Positions 9,234 to 17,830 of a stretch of DNA of 55,947 nucleotides are shown in pieces. The stretch is from contig PAKP01000059.1 of assembly GCA_002706985.1 (NCBI GenBank), positions 1 to 55,947 on the forward strand. The letters are read 5' to 3'. Source of the stretch: Sneathiella sp. (GTDB lineage Bacteria; Pseudomonadota; Alphaproteobacteria; Sneathiellales; Sneathiellaceae). The notes under the pieces are model-generated. The model did no database searches. It worked only from the letters and a program-made list of their open reading frames with translations, and was not told the DNA's origin. The position numbers were made by a program, and so were the translations under genes. Position 1 is the first letter of the stretch; each line of letters starts with the position of its first letter.

Positions 9234-10898
9234 ATGAACAAGAAAACTATTTTTGCTTCACTACGCCGGATTGTCCCAGGTTTCCTTAAAGATAGCCGCG
9301 GCGTGTCCGCCGTTATCATAGCATTCCTGGCGATTCCCATATTTGGGGCGGTTGGTCTGTCCATTGACCTGGGCCGCGCCTATGTTCTTAAATCAAAGCT
9401 TTCCACGGCGCTGGATGCGGCAGGTCTGGCTGTCGGGCGAAATATCTTTGCCCCGACGGATGCCGAGATATATGCCGACGCACAGAAATATTTCGATGCG
9501 AACTTCCCGTCAGGCTTCATGGGCACCGATCCGATTACAATGGATGCCACTACTGTTACCTGGGATGCCACGCGTGAAAACATTACCCTGAATGTCAATG
9601 CGGACATGAATACGACCTTCATGAATGTGCTCGGGCAGCCGTCCCTCACCCTCGGCGCGGCAACCGAAATCAAACGGCAGAACCGCGGTATGGAGCTTGT
9701 CCTGGTTCTCGACAACACCGGTTCCATGAGTAGTTCGCTCGGCGGCAGTGACCGTCTTGGCGTTCTCAAGACTTCCGCGAAGGGTCTGATCGATACCTTA
9801 TACGGCAATGACGAAACCCGGGATAAACTCTGGGTCGGCATTGTTCCCTATACAATGGCCGTAAATGTCGGTCCGCAGAATATCGAGTGGCTCAAGAATT
9901 ACTACATCACCAATCTGACGAGTAATACCAACAGCATCTTTACACAGGATTCTTCCAATACATACCTGGGTCGGGATGTGACCGGCAATGGTGTCAATGA
10001 TACGGTCTATGGCTGGGAAGGCTGCGTCGAGATGCGGGGCAACCTCCTCGGCGGTACCATCGATACGACCGATACTCCGCCATCAAACGACTTCGTCCCC
10101 TATTTCTGGAACGACTATTATCGCGACTCGGACAATGACTTTAACGGCGATAACTACGGCGGCGATAATGTCATGCGGAATGACTGGCGGAAAGAAAACG
10201 GCAGTGTATCCATTAGTTCCGGTCTGGGCGGCCAAGGCCCGAACAAATACTGCCCAACAACCAAGGTTCTGCCGCTGACGGCCGAAAAAACCACTATCAA
10301 AAACCATATCGATAGTATGGATCACGATGGCGGTACGGCGGTCAATATCGGCATGACCTGGGGATGGCGCGCGATTTCTCCCCGCTGGAGAGGGTTCTGG
10401 CAGGGGTCGTCGACGCTGAACCTGCCGACGAATACGAAAGTCACGCCGAACGTACCCTATACGGCTCTCCCGCTTGAGTATGACGAGATGCATATGGACA
10501 AGGTCGTCATTCTGATGACGGACGGTTTGAATACTCTCGGTACCAACAGCAGTGCCTACGATATTTATCATGCTTTTGCCCGGGCCGAACTTTTTGATCA
10601 GACCCCGAACTCAATCTATTATGATTACCGGGGGTTCCTGGATCAGGATGCGTTGGACAGCAGTACCTATTCCAACTATCCCGACATCCTGGATGACAAG
10701 GTATTGGCGACCTGTACAGCCATGAAGTCCGCCGGCATCATTGTCTATACCGTTCTGCTCGTCGACGGTAACTCGACCATGATGCGCAATTGCGCGACAT
10801 CGCCGAAGCATGCCTTCGTGGCCACCTCGGCGGCCGAGCTGCAGGACAACTTCAATACCATCGGCGAAGAGCTGAGTAACCTGCGTATCTCGAAATAA
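9234..10898 (+). CDS. tadG: TadG-like pilus protein with von Willebrand factor A domain
   Basis: This protein of about 554 residues has an N-terminal basic stretch, then the TadE/TadG-type membrane segment (RGVSAVIIAFLAIPIFGAVG) and the helix YVLKSKLSTALDAAGLAVG. A VWA domain begins near residue 155, with the metal-site loop DNTGSMS at 160-166 and a later ILMTDGLNTLG string. The MIDAS first motif has Thr in place of the first Ser. Proteins like this sit at the envelope and help anchor the Flp fibre. The start at 9234 is preferred; an ATG at 9189 would add 15 residues. The gene diverges from the pilins and ends in a strong terminator. Confidence 0.88.
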   Translation: MNKKTIFASLRRIVPGFLKDSRGVSAVIIAFLAIPIFGAVGLSIDLGRAYVLKSKLSTALDAAGLAVGRNIFAPTDAEIYADAQKYFDANFPSGFMGTDPITMDATTVTWDATRENITLNVNADMNTTFMNVLGQPSLTLGAATEIKRQNRGMELVLVLDNTGSMSSSLGGSDRLGVLKTSAKGLIDTLYGNDETRDKLWVGIVPYTMAVNVGPQNIEWLKNYYITNLTSNTNSIFTQDSSNTYLGRDVTGNGVNDTVYGWEGCVEMRGNLLGGTIDTTDTPPSNDFVPYFWNDYYRDSDNDFNGDNYGGDNVMRNDWRKENGSVSISSGLGGQGPNKYCPTTKVLPLTAEKTTIKNHIDSMDHDGGTAVNIGMTWGWRAISPRWRGFWQGSSTLNLPTNTKVTPNVPYTALPLEYDEMHMDKVVILMTDGLNTLGTNSSAYDIYHAFARAELFDQTPNSIYYDYRGFLDQDALDSSTYSNYPDILDDKVLATCTAMKSAGIIVYTVLLVDGNSTMMRNCATSPKHAFVATSAAELQDNFNTIGEELSNLRISK

Positions 10899-10926
10899 TC
10901 GGGATACAGTAGCCACACCAAACAAA

Positions 10927-10953
10927 GGCGGCGCCTCAGGGCGCCGCTTTTTT
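10927..10953 (+). terminator. Rho-independent terminator of tadG
   Basis: An 8-bp perfect GC stem (GCGGCGCC / GGCGCCGC) closes a TCAG loop and is followed by six Ts. It lies 29 bases after the tadG stop. Confidence 0.92.
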
Positions 10954-11368
10954 AATGGCATCGACTACCCTAGAATGACAGCCTTTTAGGTGTAGCCCCC
11001 TCACCCGCTCTCTTATCCCAGGACCGGCTACAGCGACAGAAAACTCACTAGACTGGGGCTTGGGCTGATTAAGGCCAGGTCGAGAGGACTATGCTCCCTA
11101 CAGGAATATTATCCTGCGCGTATCTACATCCGGTGCCATGGCCACCTTAAGCGCTCAGGAGTGCAGGGGCGCGACAGAGAGACACGCATAAGACCGATAG
11201 GCTGCCACCAAGGAGGGTATCTGCGCCGCTCAACGCAGCGTATCATTGCCGAGGAAACTTCGTAAGGAGAGACGTGAGACAGGTCACTTCCGGACCGCCT
11301 GCCCTCGCAAATTATGCAAGGGCTTTGGCGGTGCAACAGGCCTGTAAAAGTGAACTGTGCGGGCTGGC
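10954..11368. other. 415-base stretch without a recognisable gene; possible structured RNA
   Basis: No convincing coding frame is present on either strand; the longest frame has an odd composition and no ribosome site. Unlike the other gaps, this one is not AT-rich. It holds a long hairpin at 11294-11332, with outer stem ACCGCC/GGCGGT and inner stem CCCT.GCA / TGC.AGGG. It also has a 16-base quasi-palindrome CAGGAATATTATCCTG near 11100 and a GTGA-N6-TCAC stem near 11273. I tried RNase P, tmRNA, SRP RNA and 6S RNA signatures and could not match any. It may be a small RNA or merely the tail of the tadE unit. Confidence 0.35.
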
Positions 11369-11998
11369 TTACGGAGCTGCCGGGAAGGTAATGGTATCGG
11401 TAAAGCGGGGGCGGAAATAGGCCCGGGCCTTCAGAGTCATGTCACCGAAAAAGCCGAGCTTGCCGGTAAGATACGGGCTGTAATCATAGATGATTTCCGC
11501 GATAATCAGTGTTTCGCCATCCGATAGCGTCTCGCCGGAGCCGGCATCGGGAAAGGCGGCCGGCAGGGTTGCATCATCGCCGACCGTGCTGCCTATGGCG
11601 CTGTTATACCCTGTGAGGTTGCCGGAAGCCCGCTGGCTGAGAATTTCCGGTGCCTGTCCCGCACGTCCCTGAACGGAGGTCAGGAAAATAACGCTGCCAT
11701 CACTGATATCGAAGGGCTGCGCCATAAAGAGCGCGGAATCAATGATATTCGAGATTTCCGTTTCCGTAATCGCTTCATTGCCCGAGCGGGCAATTAGATC
11801 CGACAGAGTCGCCGTGATCCGGTCAAGTTTCTGCGTCATCAGCGCATAGCGGGCAACTTCAAAGCTTCCCGCTGTCAGCAGCATCAAAAGCGGCAGCAGC
11901 ATGGCGAATTCGACGATGGCAACGCCGCGATGGTTGCGGATAAAGGCCTGCAGGCGGCTGGTCAGTCTGTTGGACAGGGATGTGAGTAAATGGCTCAT
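11369..11998 (-). CDS. TadE/TadF-like minor pilin protein
   Basis: This protein of about 209 residues has one N-terminal membrane helix in the TadE form (RGVAIVEFAMLLPLLMLLTAG), with the prepilin-peptidase-like Gly and a Glu at about +6. A helical stretch (RYALMTQKLDRITATLSDLIARS) and a beta-rich periplasmic domain follow. The start at 11998 is set by GAGG 5 bases upstream; the frame is open to 12040 but without a ribosome site. It follows the TadE gene by about 50 bases and is probably co-transcribed. Minor pseudopilins of this type support Flp pilus assembly. Confidence 0.87.
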   Translation of the reverse strand: MSHLLTSLSNRLTSRLQAFIRNHRGVAIVEFAMLLPLLMLLTAGSFEVARYALMTQKLDRITATLSDLIARSGNEAITETEISNIIDSALFMAQPFDISDGSVIFLTSVQGRAGQAPEILSQRASGNLTGYNSAIGSTVGDDATLPAAFPDAGSGETLSDGETLIIAEIIYDYSPYLTGKLGFFGDMTLKARAYFRPRFTDTITFPAAP

Positions 11999-12048
11999 TT
12001 CAACCTCAAATCGGGATTTTCCCCGCCTCTCATAAAACAAGCGGCATT

Positions 12049-12666
12049 TTAATAGGGTTCGTTACGGACAACGATCGACGCCCGCATCGGAATTATACCT
12101 TCCAGAATCGGGATCATCTGCCCGCTCAGGAAGTTCCAGTTATATTCAACGGTATAGAGCACGATATCGCCCTGTGCCCCCATGCCGGCGACACCGAAAT
12201 CCTCGTCATAGACGCCGTTGCCGTTTACCTCGACCCAGGGTTCGCCGTCCGGATATTCCGTGCCGTCTGAATGGGTGTAGGGCCCGGGGGTCCATTCGCC
12301 ATTACCGTCCAGGTCCGTATATTCCTCACCCTGGCCGACATAGGCAAAATTTTCATAGACCAGGATCGTGACATCATCCGTGGTCAGATCCAGAAGCCCG
12401 ATGGAGGCTTCGTTGAGCATATCGACAAGCGCCTGCGTATTACTTGACCCTTCCTGGATCTGTCCCGTCAAGCCGAGGCGGGAGGCGTCCTTCAGGCTGC
12501 CTTCGACAACCGTGTTGATGAACATCGCTACGCTGAGCTCGATCACGCCCACCATAACGGTAATGATAACCGGTGCCACCATGGCCAGTTCCACGGCGGT
12601 CGTCCCGGATTTGTCCCGCGCAAAGTCTCTTGCGACCTTGCGTTTTAAAAGCTTGCGTATGGTCAT
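12049..12666 (-). CDS. tadE: TadE-like minor pilin with calcium-loop-like insert
   Basis: This protein of about 205 residues has a basic leader, the cut-site motif DKSG then TTAVELAMVAP, and one membrane helix to about residue 50. The periplasmic part holds two Asp/Asn/Gly-rich loops, DLDGNGEW (118-125) and EVNGNGVYDED (146-156), which resemble dockerin or EF-hand calcium loops. The start at 12666 is an ATG; the frame upstream offers only TTG at 12711. A TTAA-N7-TTAA box lies 50 bases upstream. The gene heads a two-gene minor-pilin unit. Confidence 0.87.
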   Translation of the reverse strand: MTIRKLLKRKVARDFARDKSGTTAVELAMVAPVIITVMVGVIELSVAMFINTVVEGSLKDASRLGLTGQIQEGSSNTQALVDMLNEASIGLLDLTTDDVTILVYENFAYVGQGEEYTDLDGNGEWTPGPYTHSDGTEYPDGEPWVEVNGNGVYDEDFGVAGMGAQGDIVLYTVEYNWNFLSGQMIPILEGIIPMRASIVVRNEPY

Positions 12667-12715
12667 CGCTTTGCGATCCTTCTGCAAAAATATGCAAAAG
12701 CCTACCAACAAGCCC

Positions 12716-12730
12716 TTAAAGCCCGGTTAA
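12716..12730. promoter_or_regulatory. CtrA-type box upstream of tadE
   Basis: TTAA-AGCCCGG-TTAA is a perfect full CtrA motif, 50-64 bases upstream of the tadE start. Its spacer is GC-rich, so local AT-richness does not explain it. This makes it the most telling of the five boxes. Confidence 0.68.
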
Positions 12731-12790
12731 AGATTAGAGTGAAATTGGATAAAATTCGGCGAAAACAGGCGCGTATGAAGCCACGCCCGC

Positions 12791-14482
12791 TTAAGCTGAT
12801 CCGCCGAACCGCTCTTCCCAGGCCGCGACCTCATCGTCGGAAATCTTGCGGAACAGGACATCTGGAATCTCGAAACCATGTCCAGCCTCAAGCCTCTGTA
12901 ATTCTTCCAGGATATCGCCGTCTACCCAATCGGTAGCTGTCAGCTCGATCCCCAGCGTCGAGGCCATGCGCGCCGCCGCATTCGGAATGACCGGCGCGCT
13001 CAGGATCGCGAAAATCCGGATGAGATTGATTGCCGTGCGAAGACTTGCGGCTGCCGCGTCCGGATCGGTCTTGAACACTGTCCAGGGCGCTGCCTCAGTC
13101 AGATATTCATTACCGAGCGCCCAGATCGCCCGAAGCTCCTGCATCGCTTTGCGGATCTGCAGATCGCCCATATGGGTGTTATAGGCCGTCAGACGCTGTT
13201 GCAGGGCCTCGGCAAGCGCCGTTTCCGCCGCACCTATGGCGCCGCCTTCTGGAAGCTGTTCCCCAAATTTGGAGGAACAGAACTTCAGTGTCCGGTTGAC
13301 GAAATTGCCGAGGATGTCGGCAAGGTCCTTGTTCACCGTTCCGGCAAAGCCGTCCCAGGTGAAGCTCGCGTCCGAGGTTTCCGGCGCGTTCGCCAGCAGA
13401 TAATAGCGCCAGTAGTCAGACGGCAACAGCTCGATCGCGTCGGACATGAAAATTCCGCGCTTCTGGCTGGTAGAGAATTTCCCTCCATAATAATTCAGCC
13501 AGTTGAACCCCTTGATGTAATCGACCATCTTCCAGGGCTCGCGGCTGCCGAGGATCGTGCCCGGGAACGTCACCGTATGAAAGGGCACGTTATCTTTCGC
13601 CATCACCTGCACATAGCGCACGTCTTCGGCTTCGTACCACCAGCTTTTCCAGTCGCGGTTATCCGGGTCCTCGTCCGCCCATTCCTTGGTCGCCGCGATA
13701 TATTCGATCGGCGCATCGAACCAGACGTAATATACCTTGCCTTCCATGCCCTGCTGATCGACGGGCACGCCCCAGCTGAGATCACGGGTGATCCCCCGGT
13801 CGTGCAGCCCTTCATCCAGCCATTTAAGAGCGATGGAGGATACCAGTACCGGCCAGTCCTGATGCCGGTTGACCCAGACGCGAATTTCATCGGCGAGCTT
13901 CGATTGCAGCAGGAACAGATGGCGGCTTTCGCGCACTTCCAGATTGGTGCTGCCGGAAACCGCAGAGCGCGGGTTCAACAGATCCGTCGGGTCCAGCAGG
14001 CGCGTACAGTTTTCACACTGATCGCCGCGCGCCCGGTCGTAATCGCAATGCGGGCAGGTCCCCTCAACATAGCGGTCCGGCAGGAAGCGCCCATCATCAA
14101 TCGAATAAACCTGGCGGGTTACCCTGGGTTCGATAAAGCCGTTATCGAGCAGCTTGCGGCCGAAATGCTGGGTTAGTTCCTTGTTCTGCGGCGAGGAGGA
14201 TCGGCCGAAATAATCAAATGACAGATCGAAGGCCGCCCCGAGGTCTGCCTGAACTTGATGCTGCTCGGCACAGAATTCTGCCACATCCTGCCCTTTCTCG
14301 CGGGCGGCCAGCTCCGCCGGTGTGCCATGCTCATCCGTCGCACAGATAAACAGCACCTCTTCCCCACGGGCGCGCAAGTACCGGGCATAAAGATCGGACG
14401 GCAGCATGGAGCCGATCAGATTTCCCAAATGCTTGACGCCATTGATATAGGGTAAGGCAGAAGTAATTAGGTGACGGGTCAT
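12791..14482 (-). CDS. metG: Methionine--tRNA ligase
   Basis: This protein of about 563 residues is a class I synthetase that charges tRNA-Met in the cytoplasm. It shows the start [21 protein letters not shown] with the HIGH-like HLGN, and a zinc knuckle CPHC-X9-CENC. The KMSKS loop is replaced by KFSTS at residues 335-339. The C-terminal anticodon-binding helical domain is present, but there is no C-terminal EMAP/Trbp111 dimerisation domain. The start at 14482 is chosen from the conserved N-terminus, with GAGGAAG about 11 bases upstream; ATGs at 14509 and 14569 are in frame. KFSTS is an unusual variant discussed in the findings. Confidence 0.93.
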   Translation of the reverse strand: MTRHLITSALPYINGVKHLGNLIGSMLPSDLYARYLRARGEEVLFICATDEHGTPAELAAREKGQDVAEFCAEQHQVQADLGAAFDLSFDYFGRSSSPQNKELTQHFGRKLLDNGFIEPRVTRQVYSIDDGRFLPDRYVEGTCPHCDYDRARGDQCENCTRLLDPTDLLNPRSAVSGSTNLEVRESRHLFLLQSKLADEIRVWVNRHQDWPVLVSSIALKWLDEGLHDRGITRDLSWGVPVDQQGMEGKVYYVWFDAPIEYIAATKEWADEDPDNRDWKSWWYEAEDVRYVQVMAKDNVPFHTVTFPGTILGSREPWKMVDYIKGFNWLNYYGGKFSTSQKRGIFMSDAIELLPSDYWRYYLLANAPETSDASFTWDGFAGTVNKDLADILGNFVNRTLKFCSSKFGEQLPEGGAIGAAETALAEALQQRLTAYNTHMGDLQIRKAMQELRAIWALGNEYLTEAAPWTVFKTDPDAAAASLRTAINLIRIFAILSAPVIPNAAARMASTLGIELTATDWVDGDILEELQRLEAGHGFEIPDVLFRKISDDEVAAWEERFGGSA

Positions 14483-14680
14483 GGGCGGCGCTGCTTCCTC
14501 GGAGTGCATCTTCGAATTGATATTTGCGCTTCTTTTACAGGAAGATGCTGGGCGGGGCAAAGCAAACAATGATTATGGTTACTTTAATTGCCCTGATTTC
14601 AGGCGCACGCAAGCGCCCTCCCTGCCCCGCAGCGCCGGGGCAAGGTCATGACCGGCCCGGATTGACCCATCCGGCAGTGA

Positions 14681-15022
14681 TTATTTCGCGGCCTGCTTCG
14701 CGTCTTCGGCATGGACCGTCGCAAGGTCCGAGCAGATTTTCGTGAGGTTGCCCGCTTCATGAGTATATTGCTTCACGGCCTCTTGATAGAAACTGACATA
14801 GACGCCCATCACATCCTGTGGGCTCTTGCAGTTGGCCAGCTTCTGCGGGATATCGAGATCCTCCTTGAGGCGGGCGCGACCGAAACTCATCAGCTCGTCA
14901 TTGCAGGCCATCATCGTCTTGTAAATCTTCTGGTTCATTCCGAACAATGTTTCCATGTTCATGGGAACGACCAGCCCCGACAAATCCATCTCATTTGAAG
15001 GGGTTTCCGTCTTCTCCGTCAT
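14681..15022 (-). CDS. Phasin family protein
   Basis: This small helical protein of about 113 residues has the phasin pattern: FGMNQKIYKTMMACNDELMSFGRARL, then a CKSPQDVMGVYVSFYQEAVKQYTHEA helix. Phasins coat polyhydroxyalkanoate granules or act as related helix-bundle proteins. The start at 15022 is fixed by GGAGAGGAAG directly upstream; an upstream in-frame ATG at 15079 has none. No PHA synthase is seen in this window, so granule binding is a family-level assignment only. Confidence 0.82.
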   Translation of the reverse strand: MTEKTETPSNEMDLSGLVVPMNMETLFGMNQKIYKTMMACNDELMSFGRARLKEDLDIPQKLANCKSPQDVMGVYVSFYQEAVKQYTHEAGNLTKICSDLATVHAEDAKQAAK

Positions 15023-15345
15023 CTTCCTCTCCTGATTGATCAGTTCAGCGCGAACGACAATATGCGACCCGGCGGTCATGGCATTGATTTAGGTCAATAA
15101 AAAGATGAGTCAAAAAATCGCGCAGGTTATTTCTTCAGCCGCCCACCCCGGCGGATACCGTCATATTTTCGAAAATTTTTCGTAGCAATCGCCAAACTTT
15201 AATTATTTGTTTTTACTGTAAATATTCACAATTATGAAATACCGAATATTTATGTAATACATAATTAAGTAATATTTAAGGATATTGACCAATAATCGTA
15301 AATATAGAAGAGGTTCCTACGCTAAACTCAGAAAAGGCGCTTGCC
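15023..15345. promoter_or_regulatory. AT-rich divergent region between phasin and chemoreceptor genes
   Basis: This 323-base gap has no gene. The half near the chemoreceptor is very AT-rich and contains a perfect CtrA-type box at 15265. I see no clean terminator or sigma-70 pair; both divergent promoters must lie here. Confidence 0.5.
15265..15279. promoter_or_regulatory. CtrA-type box upstream of the four-PAS chemoreceptor
   Basis: TTAA-GTAATAT-TTAA is a perfect full CtrA motif, 67-81 bases upstream of the start codon. This is the same distance class as the boxes before cpaB, tadG and tadE. Confidence 0.6.
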
Positions 15346-17415
15346 ATGCTTTTTAAGAAAGAGACTTCAAATCCACTGCTGGACGCACTCGACCGATCTC
15401 AGGCCGTTATCGAATTCGACAAGGACGGCATCATCCTCCACGCGAATACAAATTTTCTCTCGGCGATGGGATATTCGCTTGAAGAGATCAAGGGCAAGCA
15501 TCACAAGATGTTCGTTGATCCGGAGTTCGCCTCCTCCAGTGAATATGAAGCCTTTTGGGCCACCCTCCGGAGCGGCGAGTTCCTGTCCGAGGAGTTCCAG
15601 CGTTTCGGCAAGGGCGGCAAGGAAATATGGATACAGGCAAGCTATAATCCGATCATGGGCAGCGACGGCACGGTCTCCAAGGTCGTGAAATTCGCCACCG
15701 ACATCACCGAACGGAAAAAGCAGAACGCCGATTATCGCGGCCAGATCGACGCCATCAGCAAGTCCCAGGCGGTGATCGAATTCAACATGGACGGTACGAT
15801 CCGTCATGCCAACGCCAATTTTCTGAATGCGGTCGGCTACAGCCTCGATGAAGTCAAGGGACAGCATCACCGGATGTTTGTCGAGACCGGGTATGGCAAA
15901 AGCGCCGAATATGCCGCCTTCTGGCAGAAGCTGAACGAAGGCGAGTATTTTTCCGATGAATTCCTGCGCTTCGGCAAGGGGGGCAAGGAAATCTGGATTC
16001 AGGCCAGCTACAACCCGATCTTCGATACCAACGGCAAGCCGTTCAAGGTCGTCAAATACGCGACCGACATTACCCGACAGAAACAGCAGAACGCCAACTT
16101 CCGCGGGCAGATCGAGGCGATCGGAAAATCACAGGCCGTCATCGAATTCGAGATGGATGGCACGATCATCTCCGCCAACGAGAATTTCCTGAACACCATG
16201 GGCTATAGCCTGTCGGAGATCGAGGGCAAGCACCACAGCATGTTCGTCGATGCGGCCTATGCACAAAGCGCCGAATACCAGAATTTCTGGAAAAAGCTCG
16301 GGAACGGAGAATTCATTTCCAATGATTTCCGCCGCATCGGCAAGGGCGGCAAGGAAGTCTGGATACAGGCCAGCTACAACGCCATTCTCGATGCCAAGGG
16401 CAAGCCGTTCAAGGTCGTGAAATACGCCTCCGACATTACCGATCGGCGTCTGCAGAATGCCGATTTCCGGGGCCAGATTGCGGCCATCGGGAAATCCCAG
16501 GCGGTCATCGAATTCAATCTCGACGGCACCATCATCTCCGCCAACGAGAATTTCCTGAACGCCATGGGCTATACCCTCCCCGAGATTGAGGGCAAGCATC
16601 ACAGCATGTTCGTCGATCCGACCTTCGCTGCCTCGAAGGATTACAAGGCGTTCTGGGAAAAGCTGGGGCAGGGTGAGTTCTTCTCCGACGAGTTCCAGCG
16701 TGTCGGCAAGGGCGGCAGGGAAGTCTGGATACAGGCCAGCTACAACCCGATCCTTGACCTTAACGGAAAGCCGTTCAAGGTCGTGAAATATGCGACGGAC
16801 ATCACCGACCAGATGCAGGCGCGCATTCAGGCCGCCGATCTCTCCCGCGACTCGCAGGAGAAAATCCAGAGCGTCGCCGGGGCCACGCAGGAAATGCAGG
16901 CCTCCATTCAGGAGATCAGCCAGAACATGAACAAATCGCAGCATGCGGTCACCGATATCGTCTCCAAGACCGACCATGCGAAACTGCTGACGACGCGCCT
17001 TCAGGAAACCTCCAAATCCATGGAAAGCGTCGTCGAGATCATTCGCGAGATTGCCGGCAAGGTCAATCTGCTGGCCCTCAATGCCACGATCGAGGCGGCC
17101 CGCGCCGGAGAGGCCGGCAAGGGCTTCGCGGTCGTCGCCGGGGAGGTCAAGTCCCTCGCCACCCAGACATCGAAGGCCACCGACGACATCTATCAGGAGA
17201 TCAACGCCATGCAGGCCGCGGCCAACGACGTGGTCGACAGCACGGAGGTCATCTCCACCTCGACCTCCTCGGTCAATGAATATGTCGCCGCCGTTGCCTC
17301 CGCCATCGAAGAACAGACCGTCGTCACAAACGAGATTTCCCAGAGCATGGAGTTCTTCTCCTCCGGCATCAACGATCTCAACGACTGCGTGAAACGCCTC
17401 TCCAGGGCGGGCTAG
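15346..17415 (+). CDS. Soluble methyl-accepting chemotaxis protein with four tandem PAS domains
   Basis: This 689-residue chemoreceptor has no signal peptide, transmembrane helix or HAMP domain, so it is a cytoplasmic sensor. Four PAS repeats of exactly 122 residues begin near residues 10, 132, 254 and 376. Each carries SQAVIEF, GKHHxMFV and [17 protein letters not shown] strings. The signalling domain follows from about 500, with the hairpin tip around 573-620 ([20 protein letters not shown]). The layout resembles the biofilm-dispersal receptor BdlA (two PAS plus MCP domain), but doubled. An AAGG site precedes the start. A CtrA-type box upstream links it to the pilus genes, and a terminator follows. 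Confidence 0.93.
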   Translation: MLFKKETSNPLLDALDRSQAVIEFDKDGIILHANTNFLSAMGYSLEEIKGKHHKMFVDPEFASSSEYEAFWATLRSGEFLSEEFQRFGKGGKEIWIQASYNPIMGSDGTVSKVVKFATDITERKKQNADYRGQIDAISKSQAVIEFNMDGTIRHANANFLNAVGYSLDEVKGQHHRMFVETGYGKSAEYAAFWQKLNEGEYFSDEFLRFGKGGKEIWIQASYNPIFDTNGKPFKVVKYATDITRQKQQNANFRGQIEAIGKSQAVIEFEMDGTIISANENFLNTMGYSLSEIEGKHHSMFVDAAYAQSAEYQNFWKKLGNGEFISNDFRRIGKGGKEVWIQASYNAILDAKGKPFKVVKYASDITDRRLQNADFRGQIAAIGKSQAVIEFNLDGTIISANENFLNAMGYTLPEIEGKHHSMFVDPTFAASKDYKAFWEKLGQGEFFSDEFQRVGKGGREVWIQASYNPILDLNGKPFKVVKYATDITDQMQARIQAADLSRDSQEKIQSVAGATQEMQASIQEISQNMNKSQHAVTDIVSKTDHAKLLTTRLQETSKSMESVVEIIREIAGKVNLLALNATIEAARAGEAGKGFAVVAGEVKSLATQTSKATDDIYQEINAMQAAANDVVDSTEVISTSTSSVNEYVAAVASAIEEQTVVTNEISQSMEFFSSGINDLNDCVKRLSRAG
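15400..16863 (+). repeat. Four in-frame 366-bp tandem repeats encoding PAS domains
   Basis: The repeat phase can be read from the conserved codons for QAVIEF, whose first bases are at 15400, 15766, 16132 and 16498: exact 366-base spacing with no indels. Protein identity between copies is high, so duplication looks recent or is being homogenised by gene conversion. Confidence 0.9.
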
Positions 17416-17451
17416 AAAACTGGCGTACGGATACGTCCTTGGATAGGCCGA

Positions 17452-17483
17452 CGGCGGATCGAAAGTTCCGCCGCCCGTTTTTT
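17452..17483 (+). terminator. Rho-independent terminator of the chemoreceptor gene
   Basis: A 7-bp stem (CGGCGGA / TCCGCCG) with an 8-base loop is followed by CCCG and six Ts. It lies 37 bases after the stop codon. Confidence 0.85.
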
Positions 17484-17830
17484 GCGTCCTCCCCTGCCAT
17501 TTGACAAATCAGACCGGCTCTATAGGATAAACCGGTCTTGAAACATTCAATTACTGTCGATTTCAACTTCGACATCCTTTAGGGCGGGTCCCTGACTGTA
17601 TCGTCGGGGGCTTAAATCCCCAAGCCCGCCGTCAATGACTTGACATAACCCGATGAATGTTTGGGTGAATTTGAAATCCGTTTCGCCAAGCCTGAGGGGG
17701 CTGTCGGGAAGGGTTGGGTGCGCCCATCCATTCTGCTCAGTGCTTTGAAGCGCGCTCGACAGGGTAATGAGCTCAAACGCGTCGGGGAGATGTCGTTCGC
17801 AATAAAAACCAGCAGGAGAAAGTAGTCTAA
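17484..17830 (+). promoter_or_regulatory. Leader/promoter region of the methyltransferase gene with inverted repeats
   Basis: No gene is visible. A TTGACA at 17501 is followed by an inverted repeat AGACCGG-N14-CCGGTCT (17511-17538) that would overlap a promoter. At 17583-17630 there is a nested hairpin, with outer GGCGGG/CCCGCC and inner GGGG-N7-CCCC. It looks slightly tRNA-like at its 3' side but is too short to be a tRNA. If transcription starts near 17535, the downstream gene has a leader of nearly 300 bases. Confidence 0.4.

Noticed and set aside
11124..11336. Short minus-strand frame as a small protein gene
   Set aside because: Composition is Arg/Cys/Trp-rich with no ribosome site, typical of a chance frame in non-coding DNA.
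10954..11368. Candidate RNase P, tmRNA, SRP or 6S RNA gene
   Set aside because: Short strings such as ACAGAAA and GAGGAAA occur, but in the wrong order and without the conserved core of any of these RNAs, so only a generic structured region is reported.
15400..16863. CRISPR-like or satellite repeats
   Set aside because: The repeats are 366 bp long, in frame and encode PAS domains within one gene.
17581..17633. tRNA gene suggested by a T-arm-like hairpin
   Set aside because: The distance between pairing acceptor-like strands is far too short for D and anticodon arms, and no CCA or discriminator layout fits.
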